Shown here: piece after piece, positions 24,529-34,015 of the stretch
How positions within the stretch are numbered: the first letter of the stretch is position 1
How the letters are laid out: each line of letters begins with the position of its first letter
Source of the DNA: Mycolicibacterium moriokaense
Lineage (GTDB): Bacteria; Actinomycetota; Actinomycetes; Mycobacteriales; Mycobacteriaceae
Length of the DNA stretch: 64,000 nt
Assembly: GCF_003201655.1 (NCBI RefSeq)
Contig: NZ_QJJU01000010.1
Span: forward strand, 37,782-101,781
Direction: 5' to 3'
Program-made: the position numbers and the translations under genes
The notes under the pieces: model-generated
The model's database searches: none
Seen by the model: the letters and a program-made list of their open reading frames with translations, nothing else
Told to the model about the DNA's origin: nothing

Positions 24529-26234
24529 TACGCCTGCCTTGGAGCCAACATCAGATCGACCCAGTTCTCCGCGGGAGCCAGTTTGTCGGCACCGGGCGCG
24601 AATACGCCGGTTCCGCCGGCTGGGTCGACGAACTTGCCGTTCTGATCGTACGTGGCCGTCGCGGGGCCGCTGGCCAGCGGCGGCGCTTCCGCGGGAAGCG
24701 GCGGTGCAGGCGCAGGCGGCGGTGCGGGCGCGGGTCCGTCGGGCGCAGGCCTGCCGTACGGCGGCACCTGCTGATCAGGCGGCGCGTAGTACGGCCACGG
24801 CGGCGGAGGCCCATTGTCGTTCGGCGGAAATGGCAGCGGGAACGGCGCGTGCGGCGCAGGTCCAGGCCCTGGCGGAACGCCGGGCGGCAACTGCACCACC
24901 GGCGGCCCCGGATCCGGATCTACCTGCGGCGGTATGTACGGGAACTTGTTGGGCGGCAGGATACTTCGCCCGGGCGGCTCGTAGTGGTTATCTTGCCGTT
25001 CGTCCATCGGCGTCCCGATTGGCATGGGCGGACCACGCCAGGGGTTCGAACCGACCGGCACGTACCCATTCGGGTCGCGGCAGAGCTGAATCGTCGGTGC
25101 CCGCTTGCCAGGGAACTCCATGCACGGATAGTTACGGGCACCGCGCACCACGGACGGATCGTTCTGCGCCACCTTGCAGTACATATCGGTGGGCAGTTCG
25201 CGCAGCGTGGTGTCGGCGGGTGAACGGGCCATCGTCGGGGGAAGGAAACCCGTCAAGCAGGGCGGCGGATCGTTGAGGTCGATCTTGAAGTCCAGCTTGC
25301 CGCCCTCGTCGGAGGGCACACCACCTGCCACAGTGGACAGGGCGGCGATGAGCGCGGGGAAGATCACCAGCGCCTGCTCGATCGACTTGCGGTAGATCAC
25401 CCCTATCCGACCGAAGTTGGCGAGGTTGGCGGCCAGCACAGGGAACGTCGGGCGGATCCCCGCGAACGTCTCGTTGGCCTCTGCGGCCGCCCCCGGCACC
25501 GTCTGCAACACCGACCGCACCTGCGGATCGGCGTTCGCGACCTCACCGGTGAACCGCGCCAGCCCGTCGGCCAGCTGCTTGATGTCATCTCCGCTTCGAA
25601 TTTGCGCGTCAAGGAAGGGACCGACCTGATCGATCAGTTGGGTCACCTGCCCGTAGTTGGCGTTCGCCTCGTCGACGAGCAGGCGCGACGACTGGATCAG
25701 CCTCGCGAGTTCCGGTCCGGATCCGTTGAACGCCTTGAACGTCTCGCGCAGCAGATCCTGTATGCGGGTGTTGCCGATGCTGTTCACCAGCGCGTCGGCC
25801 TCGTTCAGCAGACCGGCGATGTCCTGCCCGATCCGGGTGTGTGCCTGGTCGATGTTCGACCCGTCACGCAGGTTGCCCTTGGCCGGTTCATCCGGCGGCA
25901 CCAGATCGACGTACTGCTCGCCTACCGCCGAGACGCTCTTCACCGTCGCGACGACGTTCTGCGGCACCGGCGTGCCGCTGTTGATCCTCATGTGCGCGAC
26001 GACGCCGTCGTTCGTCAGTCCTAGGGACTCCACCCGACCGACGGTCACGCCACGGTAGGTGACGTTTGCGTTCTTATAAAGACCGCCGCCCGCAACGAAA
26101 TTCGCGCTCACGTTGTAAGCGCCGATCCCGACCACAGCGGGCAGGTGCAGATAGAAGATCGAGATGGCACCGACGGTCAGTACCGTGACGATCGCGAAGA
26201 TCGTCAATTGAATTCGGGTCAGCCGGTCCAGCAT
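24528..26234 (-). CDS. Mce4F
   Basis: A 568-residue Mce-family protein with an N-terminal TM helix (about 7-29), an MCE domain including 'YNVSANFVAGGGLYKNANVTYRGVTVGRV', and a helical barrel region. A long Pro-rich C-terminal tail (about residues 395-540) follows. Six Mce proteins together form the lipid tunnel of the sterol importer. Stop and start codons overlap by one base on both sides, so it is inside the operon. Confidence 0.93.
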   Translation of the reverse strand: MLDRLTRIQLTIFAIVTVLTVGAISIFYLHLPAVVGIGAYNVSANFVAGGGLYKNANVTYRGVTVGRVESLGLTNDGVVAHMRINSGTPVPQNVVATVKSVSAVGEQYVDLVPPDEPAKGNLRDGSNIDQAHTRIGQDIAGLLNEADALVNSIGNTRIQDLLRETFKAFNGSGPELARLIQSSRLLVDEANANYGQVTQLIDQVGPFLDAQIRSGDDIKQLADGLARFTGEVANADPQVRSVLQTVPGAAAEANETFAGIRPTFPVLAANLANFGRIGVIYRKSIEQALVIFPALIAALSTVAGGVPSDEGGKLDFKIDLNDPPPCLTGFLPPTMARSPADTTLRELPTDMYCKVAQNDPSVVRGARNYPCMEFPGKRAPTIQLCRDPNGYVPVGSNPWRGPPMPIGTPMDERQDNHYEPPGRSILPPNKFPYIPPQVDPDPGPPVVQLPPGVPPGPGPAPHAPFPLPFPPNDNGPPPPWPYYAPPDQQVPPYGRPAPDGPAPAPPPAPAPPLPAEAPPLASGPATATYDQNGKFVDPAGGTGVFAPGADKLAPAENWVDLMLAPRQA

Positions 26235-27394
26235 TACGGCGCCGCCCCCTCGTGCTGGGTGGCCGTCCCCGGCGGAATCTTGAACGGATCCGCGGCTTGA
26301 CCGGACAGGTTCGACATCGCACCGGTGAGGAAGTCGGGTGGGTTCACGACCTCACTGAGGCGCTTCATATTCGGGTCGAGGCCCAGCGACGTGGTGAACA
26401 CGGTCTCGCCGACGCGCCGGAGGGTCAGGTCGAACGTGACGAACACATTCATATAGTCGCCCCGCACCGCGTTTCGCAGGTACTTGTAGTGGAACGGGAA
26501 TGTCGGCAAGAACTCCAAGTCCTTGATGAAGGTGTCGGCATTGTCGTTGAGGGCCTTGATGAACGGATAAAGGTCCTTGAAGTCGGCGGCGAAGTCGTCC
26601 TTCGTCTTCTCCAAGATGTTCGCGCCGACCGTGGCGAAGCTGCGCAACGCGCCGAACGCGTCAACGATGTTGGCGCGGTTATCGTTCAGCACCTTCAGCG
26701 CGGCGGGCAGGGTGTCCAACGTGCGGCCAAGGCTGTCCTTGCTACGGGCGAGGATGCCGGCGAAGCGGTTGAGCCCGTCTGCGGCCGAGATGATGTCGTC
26801 GGTCTGGCGGTCCAGGGAGCTGGTCAGCTCGGCGAGGCGGGGCAGGAGATCGGTAAAGCTTCCCGCGCGACCCGCCACAGCCTTGTAGGTCTCGTCCGTG
26901 ATGTCTTGCAGCGCACCGAGATTGCCCTTGTTCACCACGACGCCGAGCGACGAAAGCACTTCCTCGGTGGTGGGATAGCGGCCGGTGCGGTCCATCGGGA
27001 TCTCGGAACCCTCGGCCAGCTTCCCGACGGCCGGTTCTGAGACGGGTGCGGAGAGCTCGATGTGCTGCGAGCCCAGCAACGAGGTCTGCGCGACCTTCGC
27101 GGTGGCGTTGGCAGGCAGCTTGACGCTGGGGTCCAGCGAGAGCTGCACTGACGCGAAGAACGTGCCGTCGGGACGCTGCACGGCATCGAGGCCGGACACG
27201 CTGCCGACGGTGACGTCGTCGATCATCACCGGCGAGTTCTGCGGCAGGGTGGCCACGTCGGGCAGCTGGACGGTGATCGTGTAGGACCCTTTACCGTGCC
27301 CGGCCGTGCCAGGCATGTCGAGCGAGTTCAGCCCGCCGAACGAGCAGCCGGAGAGCAGCATGGCGCTCGTCGAAACAGCCAAGATCTTGCGCAT
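26234..27394 (-). CDS. Mce4E (LprN-type lipoprotein)
   Basis: A 386-residue Mce protein with a lipobox (LLSGC, lipidated C17) instead of a TM anchor, the typical E position of mce operons. The MCE domain has 'LPQNSPVMIDDVTVGSVSGLDAVQRPDG', followed by helical repeats. The lipoprotein member is expected to be membrane-anchored within the hetero-hexamer. One-base overlaps with mce4D and mce4F. Confidence 0.93.
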   Translation of the reverse strand: MRKILAVSTSAMLLSGCSFGGLNSLDMPGTAGHGKGSYTITVQLPDVATLPQNSPVMIDDVTVGSVSGLDAVQRPDGTFFASVQLSLDPSVKLPANATAKVAQTSLLGSQHIELSAPVSEPAVGKLAEGSEIPMDRTGRYPTTEEVLSSLGVVVNKGNLGALQDITDETYKAVAGRAGSFTDLLPRLAELTSSLDRQTDDIISAADGLNRFAGILARSKDSLGRTLDTLPAALKVLNDNRANIVDAFGALRSFATVGANILEKTKDDFAADFKDLYPFIKALNDNADTFIKDLEFLPTFPFHYKYLRNAVRGDYMNVFVTFDLTLRRVGETVFTTSLGLDPNMKRLSEVVNPPDFLTGAMSNLSGQAADPFKIPPGTATQHEGAAP

Positions 27395-28824
27395 CAGCCA
27401 CCCCCTCCGTCGGCGGGCAACGGCTCAGCGGGCAGCGGTGCAGCAGGCAGCGGAGCAGCTGGGGGCGGGGCCGCCTCGGGGCCGCCCGCATGCGACGTCG
27501 ACGCCGCGGCAGCCGGCTGCCCCGGTGCGGATTCGGGCGCAGGCGGGAGCAAGAGGTCAGTCAGGTTCGCATCGGGAGGTATAGCCGGAGGCGCCACGCC
27601 TGGCGGCGACTCCCACTGCAAATACGGCACCGGCGTCTGCGCCTTTGCTTCAGTTTCCGGGGTGTCGTAGATGATTTGGCCCTTGTACGCCTGAATGCTG
27701 TTGATCGGGTGAAAGAGCACAGGCGGGTAGTTCATCGTGATGCGCTTCAGCACTGGAGCCATCCGCTGACGACAGATCTCGGTACGCTTGTATTCGTCTG
27801 GAGTACCGCCGATTTCGAAGGCGCCACCGCAGATGAACTGCACCGGGTTTGCAAAGTTCGGCAGAGACAGCAGACCGCCAACCGAGCCCTGGGCGGGGCT
27901 GTAGATGTTGTAGAAGTTGGCCAATCCGTTCGGGGTGATGTGCAGAATCTGTTCGATGTCGTCGCTGTGGTCGGTCAGGATCTGGGTGAAGTCCGCCAGC
28001 TTGCCGACCTGGTCGATCAAGGCCTTGTTGTTCTGGTTCAAGAACCCTTTGACGTCGCCGAGCGCCTGGTTGAGGGTGCCGAGCGTGGTGTCGAGGTCCG
28101 TGGAGCTGTCGGCCAGCACCTGCGACACCGAGGCGACATGGCTGGTGAACTGGACGATCTGCTCGTTGCTGTTGGACAACGCATCGACGAGCACCTGCAG
28201 GTTCTTCAGGGTGCCGAACAGGTCGGTTCGCGAATCACCCAACCGCCCTGCCGTCTGCGACAACTCACGCAGCGCGTTGCGGAACGAGTCGCCGTTACCG
28301 TCGAACGTGTCGGCGGCCTGGTCCACGAACGCGGCGAGCGGGCCCTGGACGGAACCCGGATGCGGCCCGAGTTGTGCACTCAGTTGCGTCAGCTGTTCCT
28401 TGACCTCGTCCCACTCCACCGGCACAGCGGTCCGGTCCAGACCGATCTGGGCACCGTCGGCCATCACCGCCCCGCCTGTGTACGCCGGGGTGAGCTGAAC
28501 AAACCGGGCGGACACCAGGTTTGGCGCGATGATCAGCGCCTTGGCGTCGGCAGGCAATTTCACGCCGTCGTGCACCGTCATGGTGACCTTGACGTCAGTG
28601 GCACGCGGTTCGATCGAGTCGATCCTGCCAACCGGCACGCCGACCACCCGCACGTCGTCGCCGGGGTAGAGCCCGACCGTCGTCGTGAAGTAGGCGACCA
28701 CTTTGTTACCGACGCGAGACGGCCACACCAGATAGGCGCCTGCGGCCAGCGTGGCCACCAACAGTGCAGCAACGGCGAGGCGCAGCCAGCGGCTGCGTGC
28801 GATTGACGTATCCGCGTGGGTCAT
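27394..28824 (-). CDS. Mce4D
   Basis: A 476-residue Mce protein with a TM helix (about 12-32), an MCE domain ('GLYPGDDVRVVGVPVGRIDSI') and a long helical middle. The C-terminal tail is Pro/Ala-rich and probably disordered. It is the fourth Mce subunit of the sterol importer. The start overlaps the mce4C stop by four bases. Confidence 0.93.
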   Translation of the reverse strand: MTHADTSIARSRWLRLAVAALLVATLAAGAYLVWPSRVGNKVVAYFTTTVGLYPGDDVRVVGVPVGRIDSIEPRATDVKVTMTVHDGVKLPADAKALIIAPNLVSARFVQLTPAYTGGAVMADGAQIGLDRTAVPVEWDEVKEQLTQLSAQLGPHPGSVQGPLAAFVDQAADTFDGNGDSFRNALRELSQTAGRLGDSRTDLFGTLKNLQVLVDALSNSNEQIVQFTSHVASVSQVLADSSTDLDTTLGTLNQALGDVKGFLNQNNKALIDQVGKLADFTQILTDHSDDIEQILHITPNGLANFYNIYSPAQGSVGGLLSLPNFANPVQFICGGAFEIGGTPDEYKRTEICRQRMAPVLKRITMNYPPVLFHPINSIQAYKGQIIYDTPETEAKAQTPVPYLQWESPPGVAPPAIPPDANLTDLLLPPAPESAPGQPAAAASTSHAGGPEAAPPPAAPLPAAPLPAEPLPADGGGG

Positions 28825-29879
28825 GGCGACTTCGGCCTAACGAGCAGCCGCTCGGAGATGTATCCGCGCAGGTAGTCGGCCAGGCTGGCTGGCAGCTTGC
28901 CGGGCTGGAAGTAGGTGTCGAGGAGCACCTCGGAAAGGTTTGCGGGCGGCAAACCGTACAGGTTGATGTTGAAGCCGGGACCGTTGCCGACCACCTCGGC
29001 CAGGGCCGTGGCATACGGCGGAAGCCTGCGCAGGGCTTCGCTGATGTGTTCACGACGCTGGAGCAGGTTGTCCATCACCGCGTTCAGCTTGTCCAGCGCC
29101 GGCTTGAACTCGCGCCGGTTGTCCGACACGAAGCCCGACAATTGTCGTGACACATCGTCAATGCCCGCGATCAGGTTACTCAGGGCCTGGCGGCGTTCAT
29201 CGAGTGCGGCGAACAGCTGATTGCCGTCGACGATGAGCTGGTTGACCTGACCGGCACGCTTGGCCAGTGTGTCCGTGACGTTCTTGGCATGTGCGAGAAG
29301 CTGTTCGAGCGCCTGATCACGCTTGTTCAGGCTGCGCGACAAGTTTGCAACGCCGTCGAGCGCACCACGCAGCTGTGGGGTGGCGTCGCGAAGCGTGTCG
29401 GTAAGCGTCTGCAGGGCCTGCTCGAATTTCGGCTTGTCCAGTTGGTTCGCGTTCTGGCCGAGGTCCTGCAGCGCAGTGTTCAGCGTGTACGGAGTTGTCG
29501 TGCGGCCCAACGGGATAACCGTCGACGTGCCGCCGCCCTTCGGCGTGATGGCCAGCGACTTCTCGCCAAGCACGGTGTCGGTCTTGATCGCGACCAACGA
29601 CTGGTCACCCACCTTGACGTCGCGGTCGACGGTGAAGGTCACCTTGGCGGTGTCGCCGGCCAACGCGATATCGGTGACCTTTCCTACCCTGATGCCCGAG
29701 ACATTGACGTCGTTGCCCGGCGAAATGCCACCCGCATCCGTGAAATACGCCTCGTACGGCTTGCCCTGCGGCATGAACGGCAGAGTGGAGTAGCCGAACG
29801 ACACGAGCACCAGGCATGCCACCAGCGCGATTCCGAAGATCCCGGTGCGCAGGGGATTCGAACTACCAGGCCTAGCCAT
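28821..29879 (-). CDS. Mce4C
   Basis: A 352-residue Mce protein: TM helix (about 12-32), MCE domain with 'GGISPGNDVNVSGIRVGKVTDI', and a helical region with 'DGVANLSRSLNKRD'. It has no long tail. It overlaps mce4B by 8 bp and mce4D by 4 bp. Confidence 0.93.
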   Translation of the reverse strand: MARPGSSNPLRTGIFGIALVACLVLVSFGYSTLPFMPQGKPYEAYFTDAGGISPGNDVNVSGIRVGKVTDIALAGDTAKVTFTVDRDVKVGDQSLVAIKTDTVLGEKSLAITPKGGGTSTVIPLGRTTTPYTLNTALQDLGQNANQLDKPKFEQALQTLTDTLRDATPQLRGALDGVANLSRSLNKRDQALEQLLAHAKNVTDTLAKRAGQVNQLIVDGNQLFAALDERRQALSNLIAGIDDVSRQLSGFVSDNRREFKPALDKLNAVMDNLLQRREHISEALRRLPPYATALAEVVGNGPGFNINLYGLPPANLSEVLLDTYFQPGKLPASLADYLRGYISERLLVRPKSP

Positions 29880-30906
29880 TCTCCGAACACCTCCCCTTCG
29901 ATGGATCCGGCGGGCCGCCGAACGGGATCAGGATGTCGCTACCGGCAGGGCCGTTGATCTTTATCCGTACCGAACAGAAGTAGATGTTGAAGAACGCACC
30001 GTATGCCCCAAGTGCGTTGAGCCGCAGGTAGTTCTCGGCGAGCGGTTCGAGGGTCTTGTTCACATCCGCCTTGCGCTCATCGAGACGTTGTGCGAGCGGG
30101 CGGGTGTTCTCGATCACCGCTTGAAGCGGACGTCGCGACTGCTGCAACATGTCGGTGAGGTCGTTCTCGGCCGTCGCCAGCGGGCCGATGGCGCCCGCGA
30201 TCGGATCGCGGCCTTCCGCCAGCCCGGTGAGTAGCTTCTGCAGTTGATCCACGCTGGCGTCGAACTGTGTGCCCTTCTCATCAACCGTGCCAAGCACGGT
30301 GTTGAGGTTGTTGATGACGTCTCCGATGAGTTGGTCTCGGGCGGCGAGGTTCTGGGTGAAGGCGCCGGTGGTGGACAACAGAGTCGACAGCGCACCGCCC
30401 TGGCCCTGCAGCAATTCCATGACCGCGTTGCTCACCTCATTGATCTTGGCTCCGTCAAGTCCCTTGAGCACCGGCCGCAGGCCGCCGAGCAGCGCATCGA
30501 GATCCAGCGCAGGCTGGGTGTTCTGCTTCGGGATGGTCGCACCCGTTGGGAGCTTGCGCAATTCTCCTGGCCCGGAGGTGATTTCGAGATAGCGGTCGCC
30601 GACCAGGTTCTCGTACCGGACGACTGCCCTTGTCGACGTGTAGAGCTGGTACCGCTTGTTGACGTCGAACGCGACGTCGACGGTGTTGTCCGGGTTCAGC
30701 TTGATCTTGTTGACCGTTCCCACCGGCACACCCGAGATCCGGACGTCTTGGCCGGCCTTGAGGCGCGAGGCGTCGGTGAACGTGGCGTGATAGGAGCTGG
30801 CCGACCCGAATCGGAACTGGCCGAACACCACGATCAGGAAGGCCGCCACCAACAGCATGGCGACAGTGAAGGCGCCGACCTTCAGCAGGGTCCGATCCTT
30901 CTTCAT
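29872..30906 (-). CDS. Mce4B
   Basis: A 344-residue Mce protein: TM helix (about 10-30), MCE domain with 'SRLKAGQDVRISGVPVGTVNKI', helical region after it. The ATG at 30906 (MKKDRTLLKV) has GAGGAA upstream. An ATG at 30969 would add 21 residues and overlap mce4A, which is less likely. Confidence 0.9.
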   Translation of the reverse strand: MKKDRTLLKVGAFTVAMLLVAAFLIVVFGQFRFGSASSYHATFTDASRLKAGQDVRISGVPVGTVNKIKLNPDNTVDVAFDVNKRYQLYTSTRAVVRYENLVGDRYLEITSGPGELRKLPTGATIPKQNTQPALDLDALLGGLRPVLKGLDGAKINEVSNAVMELLQGQGGALSTLLSTTGAFTQNLAARDQLIGDVINNLNTVLGTVDEKGTQFDASVDQLQKLLTGLAEGRDPIAGAIGPLATAENDLTDMLQQSRRPLQAVIENTRPLAQRLDERKADVNKTLEPLAENYLRLNALGAYGAFFNIYFCSVRIKINGPAGSDILIPFGGPPDPSKGRCSENG

Positions 30907-30937
30907 GAGCGTCGATTCCTCGCGCAAGCGCTCGTCA

Positions 30938-32140
30938 TTAGAAATCGTCCCTCTCCGCGAATGCGCCATTGAACAGGAACTGCAGCGTCGACGGTGCGTC
31001 GAACTGCAATTCGGTGTTCGGCTGGAAAGGAACGTACGCGTTATCGGTCACCAGGAACGGTGTGTGATACCACGACCCGCCGTACTGCTTGCTCGGAACG
31101 TCAGGCAGGCCGCGGCAGTTCGGTCCGCCGGTCGCGTTCACGATCGGCAAGCTCTCCGGATACGTGTATGCAGGCACCCCGGGAATGAAGTTCGAGGCGA
31201 CGAACAGGCCGGGCTTGGTGCCGCCGATGATCGGGCCGAATCGGTCAATTGCGAGGGAAACGCCCTTCAGGACGCAGCCGAACTCGGGCGAGTAGTCGGC
31301 GGCAACCTTCAGCGGTGCTCGCAGCCGCTGAATGGCGGCGATGTAGTTCTCCGCCGCGGGTTCCAGTGTCGCGGTGCCGTTGTTGGCAAGGCCGGTCGCG
31401 GCCAGCAGAGTGGCGTTCAGGTTGTCCTGCTGGTCGACGATCGTGTTGCTGATCGTCGGCGCGTTGTCGACGATCCGAGCGAGGTCGGGACCCGCGTCCC
31501 CGTAGATGTTGGCCACCGCGGCCGTCTTCTTGAAGTCCTCCTGCAACGTGGGCAGCTTCGGATTCAGCTGCTGCAGATAGTAATTCAGCCCGGCGAGAGT
31601 GGCGCCGGCATCGTCGCCGTTGCCGCGCAAGCCCTCCGCGAGTGCCGACAGCGTCGCGTTCAGGTTGATCGGATCGACCTTGTGCAGCACGTCAGTAAGA
31701 GTCTGAAACAGTGTGTTGACTTCCAGCTGCACCGCCGACGCCTGCACGTGCGCGCCCGGCTTCAATGACATGCCAACGGGATTTTCCGGCTGAAGGAATT
31801 CGACCGACTTGGCGCCGAAAATCGTTGTCCCACCGATATGCACGATCGCGTTGGCGGGAATGTAGTTCAGCTGATTGCTGTCGATGTCCAGGGTGAGCTT
31901 GGCCTGATCCCCCTCGTAATCAATGGATTTCACTTCGCCGATCTGGATGCCGCGGTACTTGACCTTGGCGTCGCTCTCCATGACCAGGCCTGCCCGCGGG
32001 GACGTCACCGTAACGGTGTCGGTCGGTGTGAACGCGGCCGTGTAGGACAGGTAGGTGAACACGGTGGCGGCCACCAGGATCGCGGCCAGGATCGCCGCGG
32101 CGATCCTGACGTGGCTGCGCTTGGGTTCAATGTCCGGCAT
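30938..32140 (-). CDS. Mce4A
   Basis: A 400-residue Mce protein: TM helix (about 11-33), MCE domain with 'GLVMESDAKVKYRGIQIGEVKSI', then a domain including 'FGCVLKGVSLAIDRFGP' and the Mce-family C-terminal part. First Mce subunit of the KstR-regulated sterol importer, 10 bp after yrbE4B. Confidence 0.93.
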   Translation of the reverse strand: MPDIEPKRSHVRIAAAILAAILVAATVFTYLSYTAAFTPTDTVTVTSPRAGLVMESDAKVKYRGIQIGEVKSIDYEGDQAKLTLDIDSNQLNYIPANAIVHIGGTTIFGAKSVEFLQPENPVGMSLKPGAHVQASAVQLEVNTLFQTLTDVLHKVDPINLNATLSALAEGLRGNGDDAGATLAGLNYYLQQLNPKLPTLQEDFKKTAAVANIYGDAGPDLARIVDNAPTISNTIVDQQDNLNATLLAATGLANNGTATLEPAAENYIAAIQRLRAPLKVAADYSPEFGCVLKGVSLAIDRFGPIIGGTKPGLFVASNFIPGVPAYTYPESLPIVNATGGPNCRGLPDVPSKQYGGSWYHTPFLVTDNAYVPFQPNTELQFDAPSTLQFLFNGAFAERDDF

Positions 32141-32150
32141 CGTCGTCCGC

Positions 32151-32993
32151 CTACCCGGACAGGTTGAAGTTGCCGGACGCGCCGTAGACGGCGAGTGAGA
32201 TGAACAAAGTGATGGTGACGACGACGATCAACGAGGTGCGCACTGCCTGGCCCACCGCGATGCCGACGCCGACAGGACCACCGGAAGCGTTGTAGCCGTA
32301 GTAGGTATGGACCAGCATCACCGCGATCGCCATCACGATCGCCTGCAGGAACGACCACAACAAGTCCGTTGGCACAAGGAAGGTGTTGAAGTAGTGGTCG
32401 TAGAGGCCCGCGGACTGCCCGTTGATGAAGACCGTGGTGAACCGCGCGGCGAAGAAGGCCGCCAGCACGGACAGCGAGTACAGCGGAATGATCGCGACCA
32501 TCCCCGCCATCAGTCGGGTGGAGACCAGGTACGAAACCGAGTGCACGGCCATCGATTCGACGGCGTCGATCTCCTCGGCGACCCGCATCGCCCCGAGTTG
32601 CGCCGTGGTGCCCGCGCCGATGGTGGCCGCCAGTGCGATGCCTGCGATCACCGGCGCGACGATGCGCACGTTGAGGAACGCCGAAAGGAAGCCGGTCAGC
32701 GCTTCGATACCGATGTTGCCAAGCGATGAGTAGCCCTGCACGGCGATGACGCCGCCGGACGCAAGGGTGAGGAATGCGGCGACGCCAACGGTGCCACCGA
32801 TCATCACCAAAGCGCCTGTGCCCATGGTCATTTCGGCGATATTGCGGATGGTTTCTTTGCGGTACTTGGTGAGCGCGTTGGGGATGTAGCGGATGGTCTC
32901 GCCGTAGAACAACGCCTGCTCGCCGATGGTGTCGACTGCCCTCGGCACGCCGCGGAAGAACCGGCGGAAGCGAAGTGTTACGTCGTAGCTCAT
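32151..32993 (-). CDS. YrbE4B, MlaE-like permease
   Basis: A 280-residue MlaE/YrbE permease with about five to six TM helices and the family signature 'AEEIDAVESMAVHSVSYLVSTRLMAGM'. It pairs with YrbE4A to form the membrane channel of the Mce4 importer, presumably energised by an MceG-type ATPase encoded elsewhere. Its start overlaps the yrbE4A stop by four bases. Confidence 0.95.
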   Translation of the reverse strand: MSYDVTLRFRRFFRGVPRAVDTIGEQALFYGETIRYIPNALTKYRKETIRNIAEMTMGTGALVMIGGTVGVAAFLTLASGGVIAVQGYSSLGNIGIEALTGFLSAFLNVRIVAPVIAGIALAATIGAGTTAQLGAMRVAEEIDAVESMAVHSVSYLVSTRLMAGMVAIIPLYSLSVLAAFFAARFTTVFINGQSAGLYDHYFNTFLVPTDLLWSFLQAIVMAIAVMLVHTYYGYNASGGPVGVGIAVGQAVRTSLIVVVTITLFISLAVYGASGNFNLSG

Positions 32994-33754
32994 CGCACCA
33001 GCACCCGGACGCCGACGGCCGTCAAGATCACGTTGATCACGAACAGGCAGATGAACGCGTAGACCACGGTTTCGTTGACCGCTGTCCCAACGCCCTTCGG
33101 TCCGCCCTGCACAGTCAGGCCGCGGTAGCAGCCGACAAGACCTGCGACCACCCCGAACAACATCGCCTTGAAGAAGGCAAGCACCAGCTCGCCAAGGCCG
33201 GTCAGAATCGTCAGGCCGTTGATGAAAGCCCCGGGGTTGACCCCCTGCAAGAAGACGGAGAAGACGTAGCCGCCGGACAATCCGATCAGGCAGACCAGTC
33301 CGTTGAGCAACAGCGCCACGAACGTCGACGCCAGCACCCTTGGCACGACCAGACGCTGGATCGGGTCGATGCCGAGCACCCGCATCGCGTCGATCTCCTC
33401 GCGGATGGTGCGAGCGCCGAGGTCCGCGCAGATCGCGGTGGCTCCAGCGCCCGCCACCACGAGCACAGTGACGACGGGGCCGAGCTGCGTGATGGTGCCG
33501 AACGCGGTGCCCGCGCCCGACAGGTCGGCGGCGCCGATCTCGCGAAGGAGGATGTTGAGGGTGAACGCCACCAGCACGGTGAACGGGATAGCGACCAACA
33601 GCGTCGGAATCAGCGAGACCCGCGCGATCATCCAGGTCTGCTCGAGGAACTCCCGAAACTGAAAGGGGCGCCGGAAGATCTTGACGAATGTGTCCAAGGA
33701 CATTTCGACGAACCCGCCCACGGCCCTAGCCGGTGCCGCAAGCTGTTCGATCAA
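32990..33754 (-). CDS. YrbE4A, MlaE-like permease
   Basis: A 254-residue permease with the signature 'REEIDAMRVLGIDPIQRLVVPRVLAST' and five or six TM helices, near identical to my recollection of M. tuberculosis YrbE4A. It is the first gene of the operon. The start is TTG (MIEQLAAPARAVGG) with GGAGCCGAGG upstream. Two KstR boxes lie 130-230 bp before it. Confidence 0.93.
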   Translation of the reverse strand: MIEQLAAPARAVGGFVEMSLDTFVKIFRRPFQFREFLEQTWMIARVSLIPTLLVAIPFTVLVAFTLNILLREIGAADLSGAGTAFGTITQLGPVVTVLVVAGAGATAICADLGARTIREEIDAMRVLGIDPIQRLVVPRVLASTFVALLLNGLVCLIGLSGGYVFSVFLQGVNPGAFINGLTILTGLGELVLAFFKAMLFGVVAGLVGCYRGLTVQGGPKGVGTAVNETVVYAFICLFVINVILTAVGVRVLVR

Positions 33755-33882
33755 CCTCGGCTCCGTTCTCGGCGCGGCGTGTGCGGAACGTATGCCGTGG
33801 CGAAGAGTTCAAGACTGCTTGCCGCGGCGGTTCTCCCACCCCATCGTTAAGCGTTGCTCTTAGTGAGCCGGATCATACTAAC

Positions 33883-33896
33883 TAGAACAAGTTCGC
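33883..33896. promoter_or_regulatory. KstR-like box, mce4 promoter, proximal
   Basis: TAGAAC-AA-GTTCGC has an intact left half-site and a degenerate right half. Nearest candidate operator for the yrbE4A-mce4 operon. Confidence 0.6.
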
Positions 33897-33971
33897 AGTG
33901 TCAAAGAACGGTAGAACTGAACCAAATTGTAATATTTTCGCAGGTCAACGCCAGTGTGACTCAGATCATCC

Positions 33972-33985
33972 TATAACGTGTTCTA
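33972..33985. promoter_or_regulatory. KstR box, mce4 promoter, distal
   Basis: TATAACGTGTTCTA agrees with the palindrome except one base in the left half. With the proximal box it makes a two-site region in the 261-bp gap between hsd4A and yrbE4A, which otherwise holds no gene. Confidence 0.7.
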
Positions 33986-34015
33986 GTCCTCACAGGAGTT
34001 TGACGAACAAGAACG

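Noticed and set aside
27490..28806. Long open frame opposite mce4D (438 codons)
   Set aside because: Composition is typical of the antisense frame of a GC-rich gene; the Mce protein on the other strand is certain.
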